Of a DNA stretch of 64,000 nt, positions 27,330-37,067 are shown piece after piece. The stretch's first letter is position 1, and each line of letters starts with the position of its first letter. Source of the DNA: Teredinibacter turnerae (GTDB lineage Bacteria > Pseudomonadota > Gammaproteobacteria > Pseudomonadales > Cellvibrionaceae). Under the pieces are notes generated by a model. That model worked only from the letters and a program-made list of their open reading frames with translations, was not told the origin of the DNA and did not search any database. The DNA is taken from assembly GCF_037935975.1 (NCBI RefSeq), contig NZ_CP149817.1, positions 744,001 through 808,000 on the forward strand, written 5' to 3'. Position numbers and translations under genes: made by a program.

Positions 27330-28406
27330 GTGAGCGCGCGTAAACTGGTGATATTAATACTACTGGCCGGTGTGTGTGGTGCCACCTACTACTGGTTCGC
27401 GCAAGGCACCGGTGAAACGCTGCCTACAGATCCTCATCTTAGTTCACCGTTGATCTATCCATCCAGTTCACCAACACGCTCACCCGAACCAAGCACTGAC
27501 CAAAACACCAACGCCACCTCGCAGCAGAGGACGCAAAATACGGCTGCCGTCACTGAGATGCTTCCCGCTGCGGACCTCCATACCGGGGCAAAGGCGGGCT
27601 GGTGGCAGGCGCTGGACCCTGAACGTGCCACCGATGCCATTCTACTTGCGTTGCACGCCAGTGATCTCAATCAAAGGGAAATCTACCTGCTGCAAGGGCT
27701 CCAACTCGACCCCTTCAACCCCGTACTCAATATGGCCTTGCTGGAGCATTGTATTGCGCAGATCGGCTCAACTCTGTGTGACACGCAGGCGCTGGAAATA
27801 TTGGTGACTTTGGATTCAGAGAACGGACTCAGCGCAGATTTCGCTGCGATCCAGGCTTACCAGAATGGCGATTATCAGTCCTCCCTTACTGCACTTGAAA
27901 AGGCGGCTCAGAGTAGCATCACCGATACTTACGAGTGGCGGTTAATGGATATGGTTGGTGAAGTGCTCACACGCGAAGAGCGGCCTTTGGATAATCAATT
28001 TATGATCGACGTGATGCGCGAGGCTGAGTCGCGCAGCAGCGTGCGCATGGGTGCGCTTTTTCAGATGTGCCAGGACCAGCGCACCGATAGTATCTGGCAA
28101 GCGGCTTGTGCTCGTCGCGGCCTGAGTTTGAATGAGAATGCCAACGCCCTTGGTCAACAGGATTTTGGCCTCGGCCTGGCGATGAGTATCGCCGATGATC
28201 CCGAGTCACTTTATCGCTCGCTGCTGCAGGAGCGCGAAGTCCGACTTGCCCGTACGAGCGAGGTTGTGCAGCGGTTTGACGCCGAAGTGCTCGAGAATTC
28301 CGACTGGCGGATGTCCGCCGCCCAGTGGCGAAGTTTTCTGGATATATTTGCGCGAGAGGGTCAGGTCGCCGCTTACCAGTTTTTGCTGCATAACACGGCG
28401 GACTAG
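27330..28406 (+). CDS. Hypothetical membrane-anchored or exported protein
   Basis: 358 aa starting at GTG with a good ribosome site (agggag). Residues 5-24 form one hydrophobic segment (signal anchor or uncleaved signal), then comes a Pro/Ser/Thr-rich, low-complexity spacer (about 30-75), then a helical domain (about 85-355) with repeat-like helix pairs (ALEKAAQSSITDTYEWRLM, ALFQMCQDQRTDS). These resemble TPR/Sel1-type solenoid helices without a clear motif. A periplasmic scaffold is a guess. I do not recognise a family. Confidence 0.7.
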   Translation: MSARKLVILILLAGVCGATYYWFAQGTGETLPTDPHLSSPLIYPSSSPTRSPEPSTDQNTNATSQQRTQNTAAVTEMLPAADLHTGAKAGWWQALDPERATDAILLALHASDLNQREIYLLQGLQLDPFNPVLNMALLEHCIAQIGSTLCDTQALEILVTLDSENGLSADFAAIQAYQNGDYQSSLTALEKAAQSSITDTYEWRLMDMVGEVLTREERPLDNQFMIDVMREAESRSSVRMGALFQMCQDQRTDSIWQAACARRGLSLNENANALGQQDFGLGLAMSIADDPESLYRSLLQEREVRLARTSEVVQRFDAEVLENSDWRMSAAQWRSFLDIFAREGQVAAYQFLLHNTAD

Positions 28407-28454
28407 CTTAGGCCCTCAGGCCACTCATGTGGTTGCTCGCTTGTTTTTGCGGCA

Positions 28455-28494
28455 ATAAAAAAGGCATACCCAACGTAAAGTCAGGTATGCCTTT
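28455..28494 (-). terminator. Rho-independent terminator of the RND operon
   Basis: Stem AAAGGCATACC (28460-28470) and GGTATGCCTTT (28484-28494). On the minus strand it is followed by six T residues, 32 bp after the RND pump stop codon. It may also stop the convergent plus-strand gene. Confidence 0.8.
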
Positions 28495-28525
28495 AGTGCC
28501 TGTATGTTCAGCGAAAAGCGGGTTA

Positions 28526-31500
28526 TTAGTCTGTTGCCGGCTTCACCTGATATTGCTTGGAGGGGCCTTTGCCGAGCATTTTGCGAATCAGCAGGCTAAG
28601 GTCGTTGGAGATCATGTATAGCATGGGCACCAGGATCAGGGTCACTGCGGTGGCGAAGAGCACACCAAACGCCAGAGACACCGCCATCGGAATCACGATT
28701 TGGGCCTGCAGACTGGTTTCGGACATAATGGGAACCAACCCGATAAAGGTTGTCAGCGATGTCAGCAAAATAGCTCTAAAGCGTTTCTGACCTGCATGCA
28801 GTACCGCATCCAGCAGCGTTTCCCCGCGCTCGCGAGCACGATTGACGTAGTCCACCATCACCAGCGAGTCGTTCACAACTACACCAACCACCGCGAACAT
28901 ACCGAACAGGGACATTTGGCTCAGGTCTAAGCCAACAATAATGTGTCCCCAGATGGCGCCAATGATTCCGAATGGGATTACTGACATAATCATCAATGGC
29001 TGCAAGTAGGATTTGAGTGGCAGCGCAAGTAGCACATAGATGGGCAGCAGGATTACTAAGATACTTACTAATCGTGACACCATACCTTCGCGATCATCTT
29101 TCAGCTTGCCAGACTCCTCAATAAACACCGATGAATATTTCCGCTTAATTTCGGGAAAAACTTCCTGTTTCATCTCGTCGGCGATTTTCAGGCTTGCCGC
29201 CTGCTTAAAATCCACGCTTGCCCAGACCGTTATTGCTCTGTTTCCATCTTCACGATAGATTTGATTTACCCCATCCGCGTACTCGATATCCGCGACTTCT
29301 GACAATGGCACGTCGGTGCCTCCTGGCGTGCGAATCATCACATCGTTGATCGAAGAGAGTGAGTCCCTATCTGCTTTCGGATAGCGCACCATTACCCGAA
29401 TTTCCTGGCGGTCCCGCATGATGCGCTGAGCTTCTATACCGTAGAGACCATAGCTTGCTTGCGCGGCTACTTCGTTGGTTGTTAACCCCAAGCTATAGGC
29501 TACGGGTTTCAATTTGAATCGAATTTCTCGTGCTGCCGATTGTTCGCTATCGTTAATATCCGAAACACCTTTGACAGTTTTCAGATGCGCTTTTACTGCG
29601 CTAGCTGCAGCTCTAAGTTCGTCGATATTTCTGCTTTTCAAGCGAAAGCTCAGGTCGCCATCGTTCGAGCCACCACCGAAGACGTTATCTTGGATCGTAA
29701 TATTTTTTGCATCCGGAATTTCCGGCATTTTTTCCCGCCATCGTCTTGATAACTCAAAAGTATCGAATGGGCGGTCATCAGGGTCTACTAGTTTCGCTTG
29801 TACTGATGCATTCGAGCGCCCTTCATTTGACGAGTGAATTGCGTCAACCATTCGCTTCCCGAACTCCGCCTCAATTTCGTCATCGACTGACTTAATCATG
29901 GCCTCAAACTGGGTTATTGCTTTCAGCAGCGCGCTATCCGGCGCGTTCGGGTCCATTTCCAGTTGTATTGTTGAAAAATCGTGAGGTATTTTTGGAAACG
30001 GTATTACGCGTACTAGTCCCGAAGCGAACATGGCGACGGTAAGTATGATTGCGCTGATGAAAACCATCAGCACTGTATACCTATGGTAAATGGCGTTCTG
30101 TAGGAATGGGAGATAACTGCCGTTGATAAACCTGCTCAAGCCGTTGTCTACTCTGGTGCGAAAACGGGTTAGTGGGTTTAGAGAGCCGGTTTTTTCAGGT
30201 TTCATTCCCGCCAGATGCGCAGGGAGGATAAGTTTGGATTCTACAAGCGAGAATAACAAACATAAAATTACAACGTATCCGATGGAATGTGGAAATGCAG
30301 ATTGTGGCCCTGATTCGAGAACCATCGGCGCAAAAGCTGCCATTGTGGTCAGTACACCAAATGTCGCGGGAACGGCGACACGTTGCGCACCTCGAATAAC
30401 ATTGTCAAGCGTTTGCCCTTTATCTTGGGTTTCTGTTGAGATGCTTTCACCGATGATGATAGCGTCATCAACAACCACTCCCAGTACCATAATGAAAGCA
30501 AATAGGCTGGCTACGTTAACTGTGACATTAATCCAACTGAATGGCAGAAACGCCAGCGCACCTAAAAAGCTGACCGGTAACCCCAACATTACCCAAAAGG
30601 CGAGTTTCATCCGCAAAAACAAAGCCAGGATCGCAAATACTAGAAGTCCGCCCCAGAACATATTTTCCAGCATCATGTACAAGCGTCCATTCAGATAGTA
30701 CGTCAGGTCAACCCAAGTTTTGAGTTGAATGCCTGAAGGCAATGTTTTTTGGCGTTCAGCCAAATACGTTCTAACGCTGCTAGCGACGTCAGTAATACTT
30801 TGGTCTGATGACGCACCGATAAAAATGGTGAGTGCGTTCATGCCATCCATTTTTGAATAATTGATCCCTTCTTCGAACCCGTCGCTGACGTTGGCGACGT
30901 CACCTACGCGTAAGTAGGTTCCATCGGGAAGAATCCGCAAAGGGACATTCTCGAATTCAGCACCAATATATGCTTGCTCTTCGACGCGAACTGAAATATT
31001 TCCTGAGTCAGCACGTATTTCTCCCGCGGACCGGTTTGTCGAAAAATTACGAACAGCGGTGGCAATATCAGTGAAGCTCAGGTTGTATTCACGCAATTTG
31101 TCCTGGTCAACTTCAATGGCTATTTCGTAACTGGCGCCACTGTAAAAATCTGTCATATTGACATCGGGAAGCGCTCGAATTTCATCCTGGATGGTTTCTC
31201 CGATCCGTTTTAATTGATCGAACCCAACGTCTCCGGCGATACTTACCCACATGACTTCTTGTCGATATTTGTCATATACAACGCGTGGGGGCTCCATGCC
31301 CGAAGGGAAACTGGAGATCGCGTCGACCGCACTTTTGACGTCGTCGAGCACATTCTGCGGGTCGTAACCATCGAGTACTTTCAGCGTTGCACTTGCGGAG
31401 CCTCGGTTGGAGCGGGTAATAATGCGCTCCAACCCTTCGATACTCTGGAAGCTGTCCTCGAGTTTCGTTGTGATTGTTTCCTCCACTTCTTGTGGAGATG

Positions 31501-31699
31501 CTCCTCTGTATACTGCGGTTACTCGTATAGTTGTGCTCTCCGCTTGGGGAAACATCTGTTTACGAATATTAAGAGCCGCATGAAGTCCGCCTATGATGAT
31601 CGCGACCATCAGCAAGTTAGCGGCAACCGGGTTGCGTGCAAACCAGGCGATAATGCCTTTATTTGCGTTTAAATGAGCTTCAGTTGGGGCTGCAGACAT
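28526..31699 (-). CDS. RND-family efflux transporter, inner-membrane pump subunit
   Basis: 1057-aa AcrB-like proton-driven pump. Pattern: TM1 (about 25-45), a large periplasmic loop, a TM2-TM6 bundle (about 340-480) with the proton-relay Asp-Asp pair D411/D412 in GVVVDDAIIIGES, a second periplasmic loop, and TM8-TM12 (about 880-1035). It belongs to the heterogeneous HAE-like group rather than the classic AcrB subgroup. The adaptor gene lies 2 bp upstream in the same operon. No outer-membrane channel gene is adjacent, so it must borrow a TolC-like protein. Substrates cannot be inferred. Confidence 0.93.
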   Translation of the reverse strand: MSAAPTEAHLNANKGIIAWFARNPVAANLLMVAIIIGGLHAALNIRKQMFPQAESTTIRVTAVYRGASPQEVEETITTKLEDSFQSIEGLERIITRSNRGSASATLKVLDGYDPQNVLDDVKSAVDAISSFPSGMEPPRVVYDKYRQEVMWVSIAGDVGFDQLKRIGETIQDEIRALPDVNMTDFYSGASYEIAIEVDQDKLREYNLSFTDIATAVRNFSTNRSAGEIRADSGNISVRVEEQAYIGAEFENVPLRILPDGTYLRVGDVANVSDGFEEGINYSKMDGMNALTIFIGASSDQSITDVASSVRTYLAERQKTLPSGIQLKTWVDLTYYLNGRLYMMLENMFWGGLLVFAILALFLRMKLAFWVMLGLPVSFLGALAFLPFSWINVTVNVASLFAFIMVLGVVVDDAIIIGESISTETQDKGQTLDNVIRGAQRVAVPATFGVLTTMAAFAPMVLESGPQSAFPHSIGYVVILCLLFSLVESKLILPAHLAGMKPEKTGSLNPLTRFRTRVDNGLSRFINGSYLPFLQNAIYHRYTVLMVFISAIILTVAMFASGLVRVIPFPKIPHDFSTIQLEMDPNAPDSALLKAITQFEAMIKSVDDEIEAEFGKRMVDAIHSSNEGRSNASVQAKLVDPDDRPFDTFELSRRWREKMPEIPDAKNITIQDNVFGGGSNDGDLSFRLKSRNIDELRAAASAVKAHLKTVKGVSDINDSEQSAAREIRFKLKPVAYSLGLTTNEVAAQASYGLYGIEAQRIMRDRQEIRVMVRYPKADRDSLSSINDVMIRTPGGTDVPLSEVADIEYADGVNQIYREDGNRAITVWASVDFKQAASLKIADEMKQEVFPEIKRKYSSVFIEESGKLKDDREGMVSRLVSILVILLPIYVLLALPLKSYLQPLMIMSVIPFGIIGAIWGHIIVGLDLSQMSLFGMFAVVGVVVNDSLVMVDYVNRARERGETLLDAVLHAGQKRFRAILLTSLTTFIGLVPIMSETSLQAQIVIPMAVSLAFGVLFATAVTLILVPMLYMISNDLSLLIRKMLGKGPSKQYQVKPATD

Positions 31700-31701
31700 A
31701 C

Positions 31702-32904
31702 TCAGCTCTCCTTATCGTCAGTTACCGGAGAGGGCTCTGCGGTGGTAAGGGGTTGATACTCTGCAGTCGCGTCTTTTTCCAGTGCGAGGCTCATGCCCTC
31801 GATCGGGTATTGGAGGGAAGAGGTGATCATCATGTCGCCATTACTAAGGCCGGCAGTGACGATGCTGTTTTTGCCCTGATGGCGCACGACTTCAACTGTG
31901 GTGTACGCCAGCTTATCATCGCTAAACAGCGCAATTTTGTCGTCGCGCAACAGTGAACGCGGTACTTCCGCCGCCGAGGCTAATTGGCGGCCGGTAATTT
32001 CGGCGGTAACATAGGTACCGAACGGAAGGCGTTTTTGCTTGGAGCTTGAATGCAGGTTGTAGGGGTCGCTGATTTCGGCGACCAGATAAAACATGCGGCT
32101 GTTGTCGTCTACCACGCCTTCGTCCCGAGCGATGGTGGCGTTCCAGCGATATGCTTGATTGCCAAGCGTCGCGGACAGTTCAACTGGCGCCTGTATGCCG
32201 TCACCCTCTAGAAATTCCAACTCATTGCTGGGCACCGGTAGGCGAACTTCGGCTTTGCTCACATCCATGACGCGGCCGATGGATGTGCCGATATTCGCGA
32301 AGGTTCCGGGGCTGACGCTGCGCCCTGCAATAAGTGCGTCGAACGGGGCAATGATTTTAGTGCGCTCTAAGTCTTTGCTGGCCTGCTTCACGCCGGCTTC
32401 GGCGGCTTTCACTGCAGCCAGCGCCTGCTCTTGTTGAGGTTTGCGTAAACCCAGATCAGAGGGTTCCGCCGAGGTAATCTTTTCCCACTCCGCTTCAGCG
32501 ACTTTACCCTGGGCCCGCTCAAGTATAAAACTCGCGCGCGCACTGGCCAGGTTGGCCCGCGCTTGCTGTAACTTCACCTCATAATTAAAAGGGTCTATCT
32601 GGGCCAGCAAGTCGCCTTTTTTGACCAGCCCGCCACGGACAAAACCGGGTGCGACTTTGACGATTTCACCGCTTACTTGAGCCAATAGGTCGGTTTCGTA
32701 CTTAGCTTTAACCAGCCCCTGAGACGTTACGGTTAGCGTCATCGGGCGCAGTTCGATGCGCTCCACAGAAACGAAAGGCGCTTCTTGTTTGTCTTCTTTC
32801 TTTTCTGGTGCTTTTTTGAACGCCATAAACACTACGAACAGCGCGATAGCGGCGATAAGGACGACAAACGGCAGAACCGCACGGGGGACGCGGAGTGGCA
32901 TCAC
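31702..32904 (-). CDS. RND efflux periplasmic adaptor (membrane fusion protein)
   Basis: 400-aa HlyD/AcrA-like adaptor that links the inner-membrane pump to an outer-membrane channel. It has an N-terminal membrane anchor (residues 9-29, no lipobox), then a lipoyl-like half (GEIVKVAPGFVRGGLVKKGD), a coiled hairpin rich in Ala/Gln/Arg (LQQARANLASARASFILERA), a second lipoyl half (IIAPFDALIAGRSVSPG) and a beta-barrel. It is the first gene of the operon with the RND pump, 2 bp apart. Confidence 0.92.
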   Translation of the reverse strand: MMPLRVPRAVLPFVVLIAAIALFVVFMAFKKAPEKKEDKQEAPFVSVERIELRPMTLTVTSQGLVKAKYETDLLAQVSGEIVKVAPGFVRGGLVKKGDLLAQIDPFNYEVKLQQARANLASARASFILERAQGKVAEAEWEKITSAEPSDLGLRKPQQEQALAAVKAAEAGVKQASKDLERTKIIAPFDALIAGRSVSPGTFANIGTSIGRVMDVSKAEVRLPVPSNELEFLEGDGIQAPVELSATLGNQAYRWNATIARDEGVVDDNSRMFYLVAEISDPYNLHSSSKQKRLPFGTYVTAEITGRQLASAAEVPRSLLRDDKIALFSDDKLAYTTVEVVRHQGKNSIVTAGLSNGDMMITSSLQYPIEGMSLALEKDATAEYQPLTTAEPSPVTDDKES

Positions 32905-32983
32905 ATTACTCCCTTAGTGAAGTGTGGACTTGAAAAATGAGGTAAGTTTACCTGCGAATGGGCAAGGTAAAGTGACTGAAAAA

Positions 32984-34255
32984 CTATAAAAATTGTTCGA
33001 TTTTGTGAAGCAAGCACGCGAGCGCACCCTGATTTTCCTGCGCGACAGCCTGTGCCGATCGGCCCCGTAGTGCACCGTCTGCAGTTGTTAGTAAACCAAA
33101 CAACGCCGCGCTGAGCTCGCTTGCGTTGGTCACCGTTTGCAAAGCGCCGGCATCGGCCAGAAGCTTACTCACGGCGGCGAAGTTAAACTGGCTCGGGCCA
33201 CTGACTATAGGTAGCCCCCATACAGCGGGCTCGATGGTATTGTGGCCACCGTTGGCGACAAAGCTGCCGCCGACGAAAGCTGCATCTGCACCGCCAAACA
33301 ACAGCATAAGCTCGCCCATGGTGTCGCCGAGCAAAATATCGAATTCACTGTGCTCGGGCTGGTCGCTACAGGTACTGCGGCGCAAAGTGCGGTAGCCGCG
33401 TGAGCAGCACAGTTCATACACGTCTTGAAACCGTTCCGGGTGGCGCGGCACAAGAATGAGTCGATGATCTGGAAGCTTTTCGCGCAACATCTGAAAGGCG
33501 TCCAGTATTTGCTCATCCTCGCCCTTGTGGGTCGAAGCCGCAATCCAGACTTTGCAGGCGCCGCTGGCGCTGAGTAGGTGTTTTAACGTTGCAGCGCGCT
33601 CGCGCAATGCACGGTCAACAGTGATATCAAACTTGATGCTACCGCTGACCACGGCTTTTTCCGGGGCCAGCCCCAGTGCTTTAAAACGTTCAGCATCTAC
33701 TGCGTTTTGGATAACCGCGAGTGTGAGTTGGTTCAGCATCGTGCGCACGAGCGCTCCGGTTTTGCGGTAACCACGGGCGGACTTTTCGGAGAGGCGGGCG
33801 TTGGCGAGCACGGAGGGCACGCCCGCTTTAAAGCAGCTGTTCAGCAGGTTCGGCCACAACTCCGTTTCCAGAAATATTGCCAGCACCGGTGTGGTTTTGG
33901 CCAGGAAGCGATCGGTCAGAGCCGGAATATCGTAGGGCGCGTAGACGTGGAAAACCCGATCGCCGTAGCTGGCTCGCACCCGTTCGGACCCGGTGGGGGT
34001 CATGGTGGTAACAACCAATTCGTGGGTGTTGCGTGCAAGCAATTGATCAATCATCGGTTTGGCGGCAATAAATTCGCCCACCGAGACGGTGTGAATCCAG
34101 ATAACCGGACGGTCAAAATTTATTTCAGGGAACTGAGCAAAGCGCTCACCCCAACGTTCGCGGTAGGCGGGGAGTGTGCGACCGCGCCACCAGAGGCGAG
34201 CAAGTATCGCCGGTATCGCCGCGCAAAATACGGCGCTGTAGACTTGCCGTATCAT
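32984..34255 (-). CDS. waaA: 3-deoxy-D-manno-octulosonic acid (Kdo) transferase
   Basis: Inner-membrane glycosyltransferase that adds Kdo to lipid IVA, an essential step of LPS core synthesis. 423 aa with an N-terminal anchor (1-20), then HTVSVGEFIAAKP containing the conserved catalytic-type Glu61, the LYxP-like donor region (VPRHPERFQDVY) and GGSFVANGGHNTIEPAVWG near the C-terminus. Its start overlaps the msbA stop by 4 bp, so lipid A export and Kdo addition are co-expressed. Confidence 0.95.
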   Translation of the reverse strand: MIRQVYSAVFCAAIPAILARLWWRGRTLPAYRERWGERFAQFPEINFDRPVIWIHTVSVGEFIAAKPMIDQLLARNTHELVVTTMTPTGSERVRASYGDRVFHVYAPYDIPALTDRFLAKTTPVLAIFLETELWPNLLNSCFKAGVPSVLANARLSEKSARGYRKTGALVRTMLNQLTLAVIQNAVDAERFKALGLAPEKAVVSGSIKFDITVDRALRERAATLKHLLSASGACKVWIAASTHKGEDEQILDAFQMLREKLPDHRLILVPRHPERFQDVYELCCSRGYRTLRRSTCSDQPEHSEFDILLGDTMGELMLLFGGADAAFVGGSFVANGGHNTIEPAVWGLPIVSGPSQFNFAAVSKLLADAGALQTVTNASELSAALFGLLTTADGALRGRSAQAVAQENQGALACLLHKIEQFL

Positions 34256-36021
34256 GCCTGGTGCTGGCTCTGGTGGAGCTTGGCATAATGCCCCTGCTGC
34301 GCGAGTAATGATTTGTGATCACCCATTTCGACCACTTCACCTTTGTCGAGCACAACAATTTTATCCGCATTTTCAATGGTGCTTAAGCGGTGGGCAATTA
34401 CCAGTGTGGTGCGGCCTTCTTTCAGATTCTCCAGCGCCAGCTGAATTTGTTTTTCTGATTCGTTATCCAGCGCAGATGTGGCTTCATCCAAAATCAGTAT
34501 TGGCGCATTCTTATACAGCGCTCGGGCAATCGCGATGCGTTGTCGCTGACCGCCGGACAGGCGGTCACCCGCTTCCCCCACGTCGGTGTGTATGCCTTTG
34601 TCCAGGTCGCGGATGAAATGTTCGGCATAGGCATTGCGCGCGGCGGTTTCTGCGGCAGCAAGGTCGATCTCGGATTTATCACAACCATAGGCAATATTGG
34701 CCAGCACACTGTCGTTAAACAAAATGGTTTGCTGGTTGACGAGGGCAATATTGTCGCGCAGATTTTTCAAACTGACAGAGTTGATATCTTGTCCGTCGAT
34801 GGTGATCGAGCCTTGTTGCGGGTCGTAAAAGCGCAGTAACAAGCTGGCAATGGTGGTTTTACCACTGCCGGATGCGCCCACTAAAGCCACGGTCTGCCCG
34901 GGTTCAATTTTAAGCGAAAGACTGCGCAACGCCGGTTGTTCCGGCTGGTAGCTGAAGTTCACCTGGTTAAATGCGATCTCGCCTTTAACCGCGCCCAGTT
35001 GTTTGCTGCCGGTGTCGGTCGCGGATGGCAGGTCCAGGGTTGAAAAAATCGTTTCTGCGGCGGCCAGCCCGCGCTGAATAATAGAATTGATTGAACTCAG
35101 GTTGCGGAACGGCTTGGCGATCATGCCGGCTACCGAGGCAAATACAACCGCGCGGGACGCGGTGTCGTCCCAAAAAATTAACACGAGAAGGAACAGGGTC
35201 GCCAGGGCAAAGGCGATAACAATATGAAGCACTGGCGTCTGCGCGGCGTTAACGCGCTCGAACTTGGTTCCGAAGTGGAGGTTTTCGTCGGAGGCTTGAT
35301 GAAAACGGCGGTTTTCATAGTTCTCGCCGTTGTAGCTTTTTACCAGTTTTATGCCCTGGAAGGTTTCTGTAGCGATATGGGTTACGCGGCCGACGGCGTG
35401 CTGGATTTTTCGGCTCACTCGTCTGAAGTAGCGGCTGGCCAGATAGATCAGCCCCGCCAGCAGCGGAATAACCGCAATAAATACCAGTGTGAGTTTCCAA
35501 TTGAAATACAGTAGCACTGTGAGATAAGCGATTACCTGCATGCCGTCCTGGAACAAACTTTTTACCGCGCGGGTCACTGAGCCTGTCACTTGCTCGATGT
35601 TGTAGATAATCAGTGAAACCAGCTCACCGGAATTTTTATCGTCATAAAATTTCTGCGGCAAATTCAGCATGTGGGAGAACACCTGCTTGCGCAGATCGTT
35701 AACAACGCCGAGCCCCACCCGGCTCATGTAAAAGTTACCCAGATAGGCGCCTATGCCGCGTATTACCGCGAGAAAGATAATGGCGCTGGGTACGAAGTAA
35801 AGCGAGTTCGTGATCTCCCGCGGAATAAATTTAAACGACTCGGTTTCACGCTTTTCCAGGCGGTCGAGAAAGAACTCCGCGGTCATCGCCATGGAGGCTT
35901 CCATACCGGCGAACACTGCGAAGCCGATGAGACTGACAATAAAGTAATTGCGATAGCGGTACGCGAATCGAAGTAGACGTCGATACAACTGGGTGTTGTG
36001 GGCGTCGGGGAGAGTGCTCAT
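34252..36021 (-). CDS. msbA: Lipid A export ABC transporter (permease-ATPase)
   Basis: 589-aa half-transporter that flips lipid A-core across the inner membrane. Six membrane helices lie in residues 1-320 and the nucleotide-binding domain in 345-580. Walker A is GASGSGKTT (382-390), the ABC signature LSGGQ (488-492), Walker B ILILDE (508-513). It sits directly before waaA with a 4-bp overlap, the usual neighbour for MsbA. ilvE and glnE lie upstream. Confidence 0.94.
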   Translation of the reverse strand: MSTLPDAHNTQLYRRLLRFAYRYRNYFIVSLIGFAVFAGMEASMAMTAEFFLDRLEKRETESFKFIPREITNSLYFVPSAIIFLAVIRGIGAYLGNFYMSRVGLGVVNDLRKQVFSHMLNLPQKFYDDKNSGELVSLIIYNIEQVTGSVTRAVKSLFQDGMQVIAYLTVLLYFNWKLTLVFIAVIPLLAGLIYLASRYFRRVSRKIQHAVGRVTHIATETFQGIKLVKSYNGENYENRRFHQASDENLHFGTKFERVNAAQTPVLHIVIAFALATLFLLVLIFWDDTASRAVVFASVAGMIAKPFRNLSSINSIIQRGLAAAETIFSTLDLPSATDTGSKQLGAVKGEIAFNQVNFSYQPEQPALRSLSLKIEPGQTVALVGASGSGKTTIASLLLRFYDPQQGSITIDGQDINSVSLKNLRDNIALVNQQTILFNDSVLANIAYGCDKSEIDLAAAETAARNAYAEHFIRDLDKGIHTDVGEAGDRLSGGQRQRIAIARALYKNAPILILDEATSALDNESEKQIQLALENLKEGRTTLVIAHRLSTIENADKIVVLDKGEVVEMGDHKSLLAQQGHYAKLHQSQHQA

Positions 36022-36048
36022 TGAAGGTGTGCTTCTCGTGAGGGAGGA

Positions 36049-36074
36049 GCTGTCCGCTGCTGGCGGCGGACAGC
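36049..36074 (-). other. Hairpin between ilvE and msbA
   Basis: GCTGTCCGC (36049-36057) and GCGGACAGC (36066-36074), a 9-bp perfect stem with an 8-nt loop located 15 bp after the ilvE stop codon. No T-run follows on the minus strand; a weak terminator or attenuator is likely. Confidence 0.5.
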
Positions 36075-36089
36075 CTCAGGGGAAAGAAA

Positions 36090-37019
36090 TCAGTTGCTAA
36101 CCGGTGCCAGCCACTCGCGGTGTTGTGGCAGCTCGCCGCGCACAGCGGCGAAATACAGGCTTTGCAGCTTCTCGGTGATGGGGCCTCGGTGACCGGGTCC
36201 AATTTGGCGGCCGTCCAGTTCGCGAATCGGCAGTACCTCAGCAGCAGTTCCGGTAAAGAACGCCTCATCGGCCACATAGACTTCATCGCGACTGATACGT
36301 TTCTCGACAATGTTGTAGCCGCACTCATCCGCCAGTTGGAAAATGGTGTTGCGGGTAATACCGTCCAAACAAGATGTCAGCTCCGGCGTGTAGATCACAC
36401 CGTTGCGAACGATAAAGACGTTCTCGCCGCTACCCTCTGCCACGTAACCTTCCGCGTCCAGTAATAGCGCTTCCTCACAACCACAGTCCAGCGCTTCTTT
36501 GAGTGCCAGCATCGAGTTGATGTAGTGACCGTTGGCTTTGGCTTTACACATGGAAATATTGACGTGATGCCGGGTGTAGCTCGAAACGCGTACCTTAATA
36601 CCAATTTCTTTGGCCTCGGGGGACATATACGAGGGCCAGTCCCAGGCGGCGACAATCAGGTGAACTTTGAGGTTATCGGCACGCAGGCCCATGCCTTCGG
36701 AACCTAAAAATGCCATCGGGCGCAGATAGGCCTCGTTTAAATTATTTTCCCGGACCACCAGCCTCTGAGCTTCATTGACGTCGTCTTTGGACCAGGGCAT
36801 TTTCATATTCATAATATGAGCGGAGCGGAATAACCGGTCCGTATGCTCCTGCAAACGGAAAATGCTGGTGCCGTTTGCGCCGGCGTTATAAGCGCGGACA
36901 CCTTCGAATACACCCATGCCGTAGTGTAAGGTGTGCGTGAGTACATGTACCTTGGCATCGCGCCAGGGAACCAATTCGCCATCAAACCAGATGACGCCAT
37001 CGCGGTCAGCGAACGACAT
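36090..37019 (-). CDS. ilvE: Branched-chain amino acid aminotransferase
   Basis: Fold-type IV PLP enzyme that makes Val, Leu and Ile from their keto acids and glutamate. 309 aa. The family features are HYGMGVFEG near the N-terminus, the PLP lysine expected at K161 (KANGHYINSML), EGSGENVF and the C-terminal FFTGTAAEVLPIRELD. It lies 48 bp after glnE, the same neighbour as in pseudomonads. Confidence 0.96.
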   Translation of the reverse strand: MSFADRDGVIWFDGELVPWRDAKVHVLTHTLHYGMGVFEGVRAYNAGANGTSIFRLQEHTDRLFRSAHIMNMKMPWSKDDVNEAQRLVVRENNLNEAYLRPMAFLGSEGMGLRADNLKVHLIVAAWDWPSYMSPEAKEIGIKVRVSSYTRHHVNISMCKAKANGHYINSMLALKEALDCGCEEALLLDAEGYVAEGSGENVFIVRNGVIYTPELTSCLDGITRNTIFQLADECGYNIVEKRISRDEVYVADEAFFTGTAAEVLPIRELDGRQIGPGHRGPITEKLQSLYFAAVRGELPQHREWLAPVSN

Positions 37020-37067
37020 TGCTATGCTCCAAATATTTCGCGAATACCCGGCTTGCGGTGCCGGTTT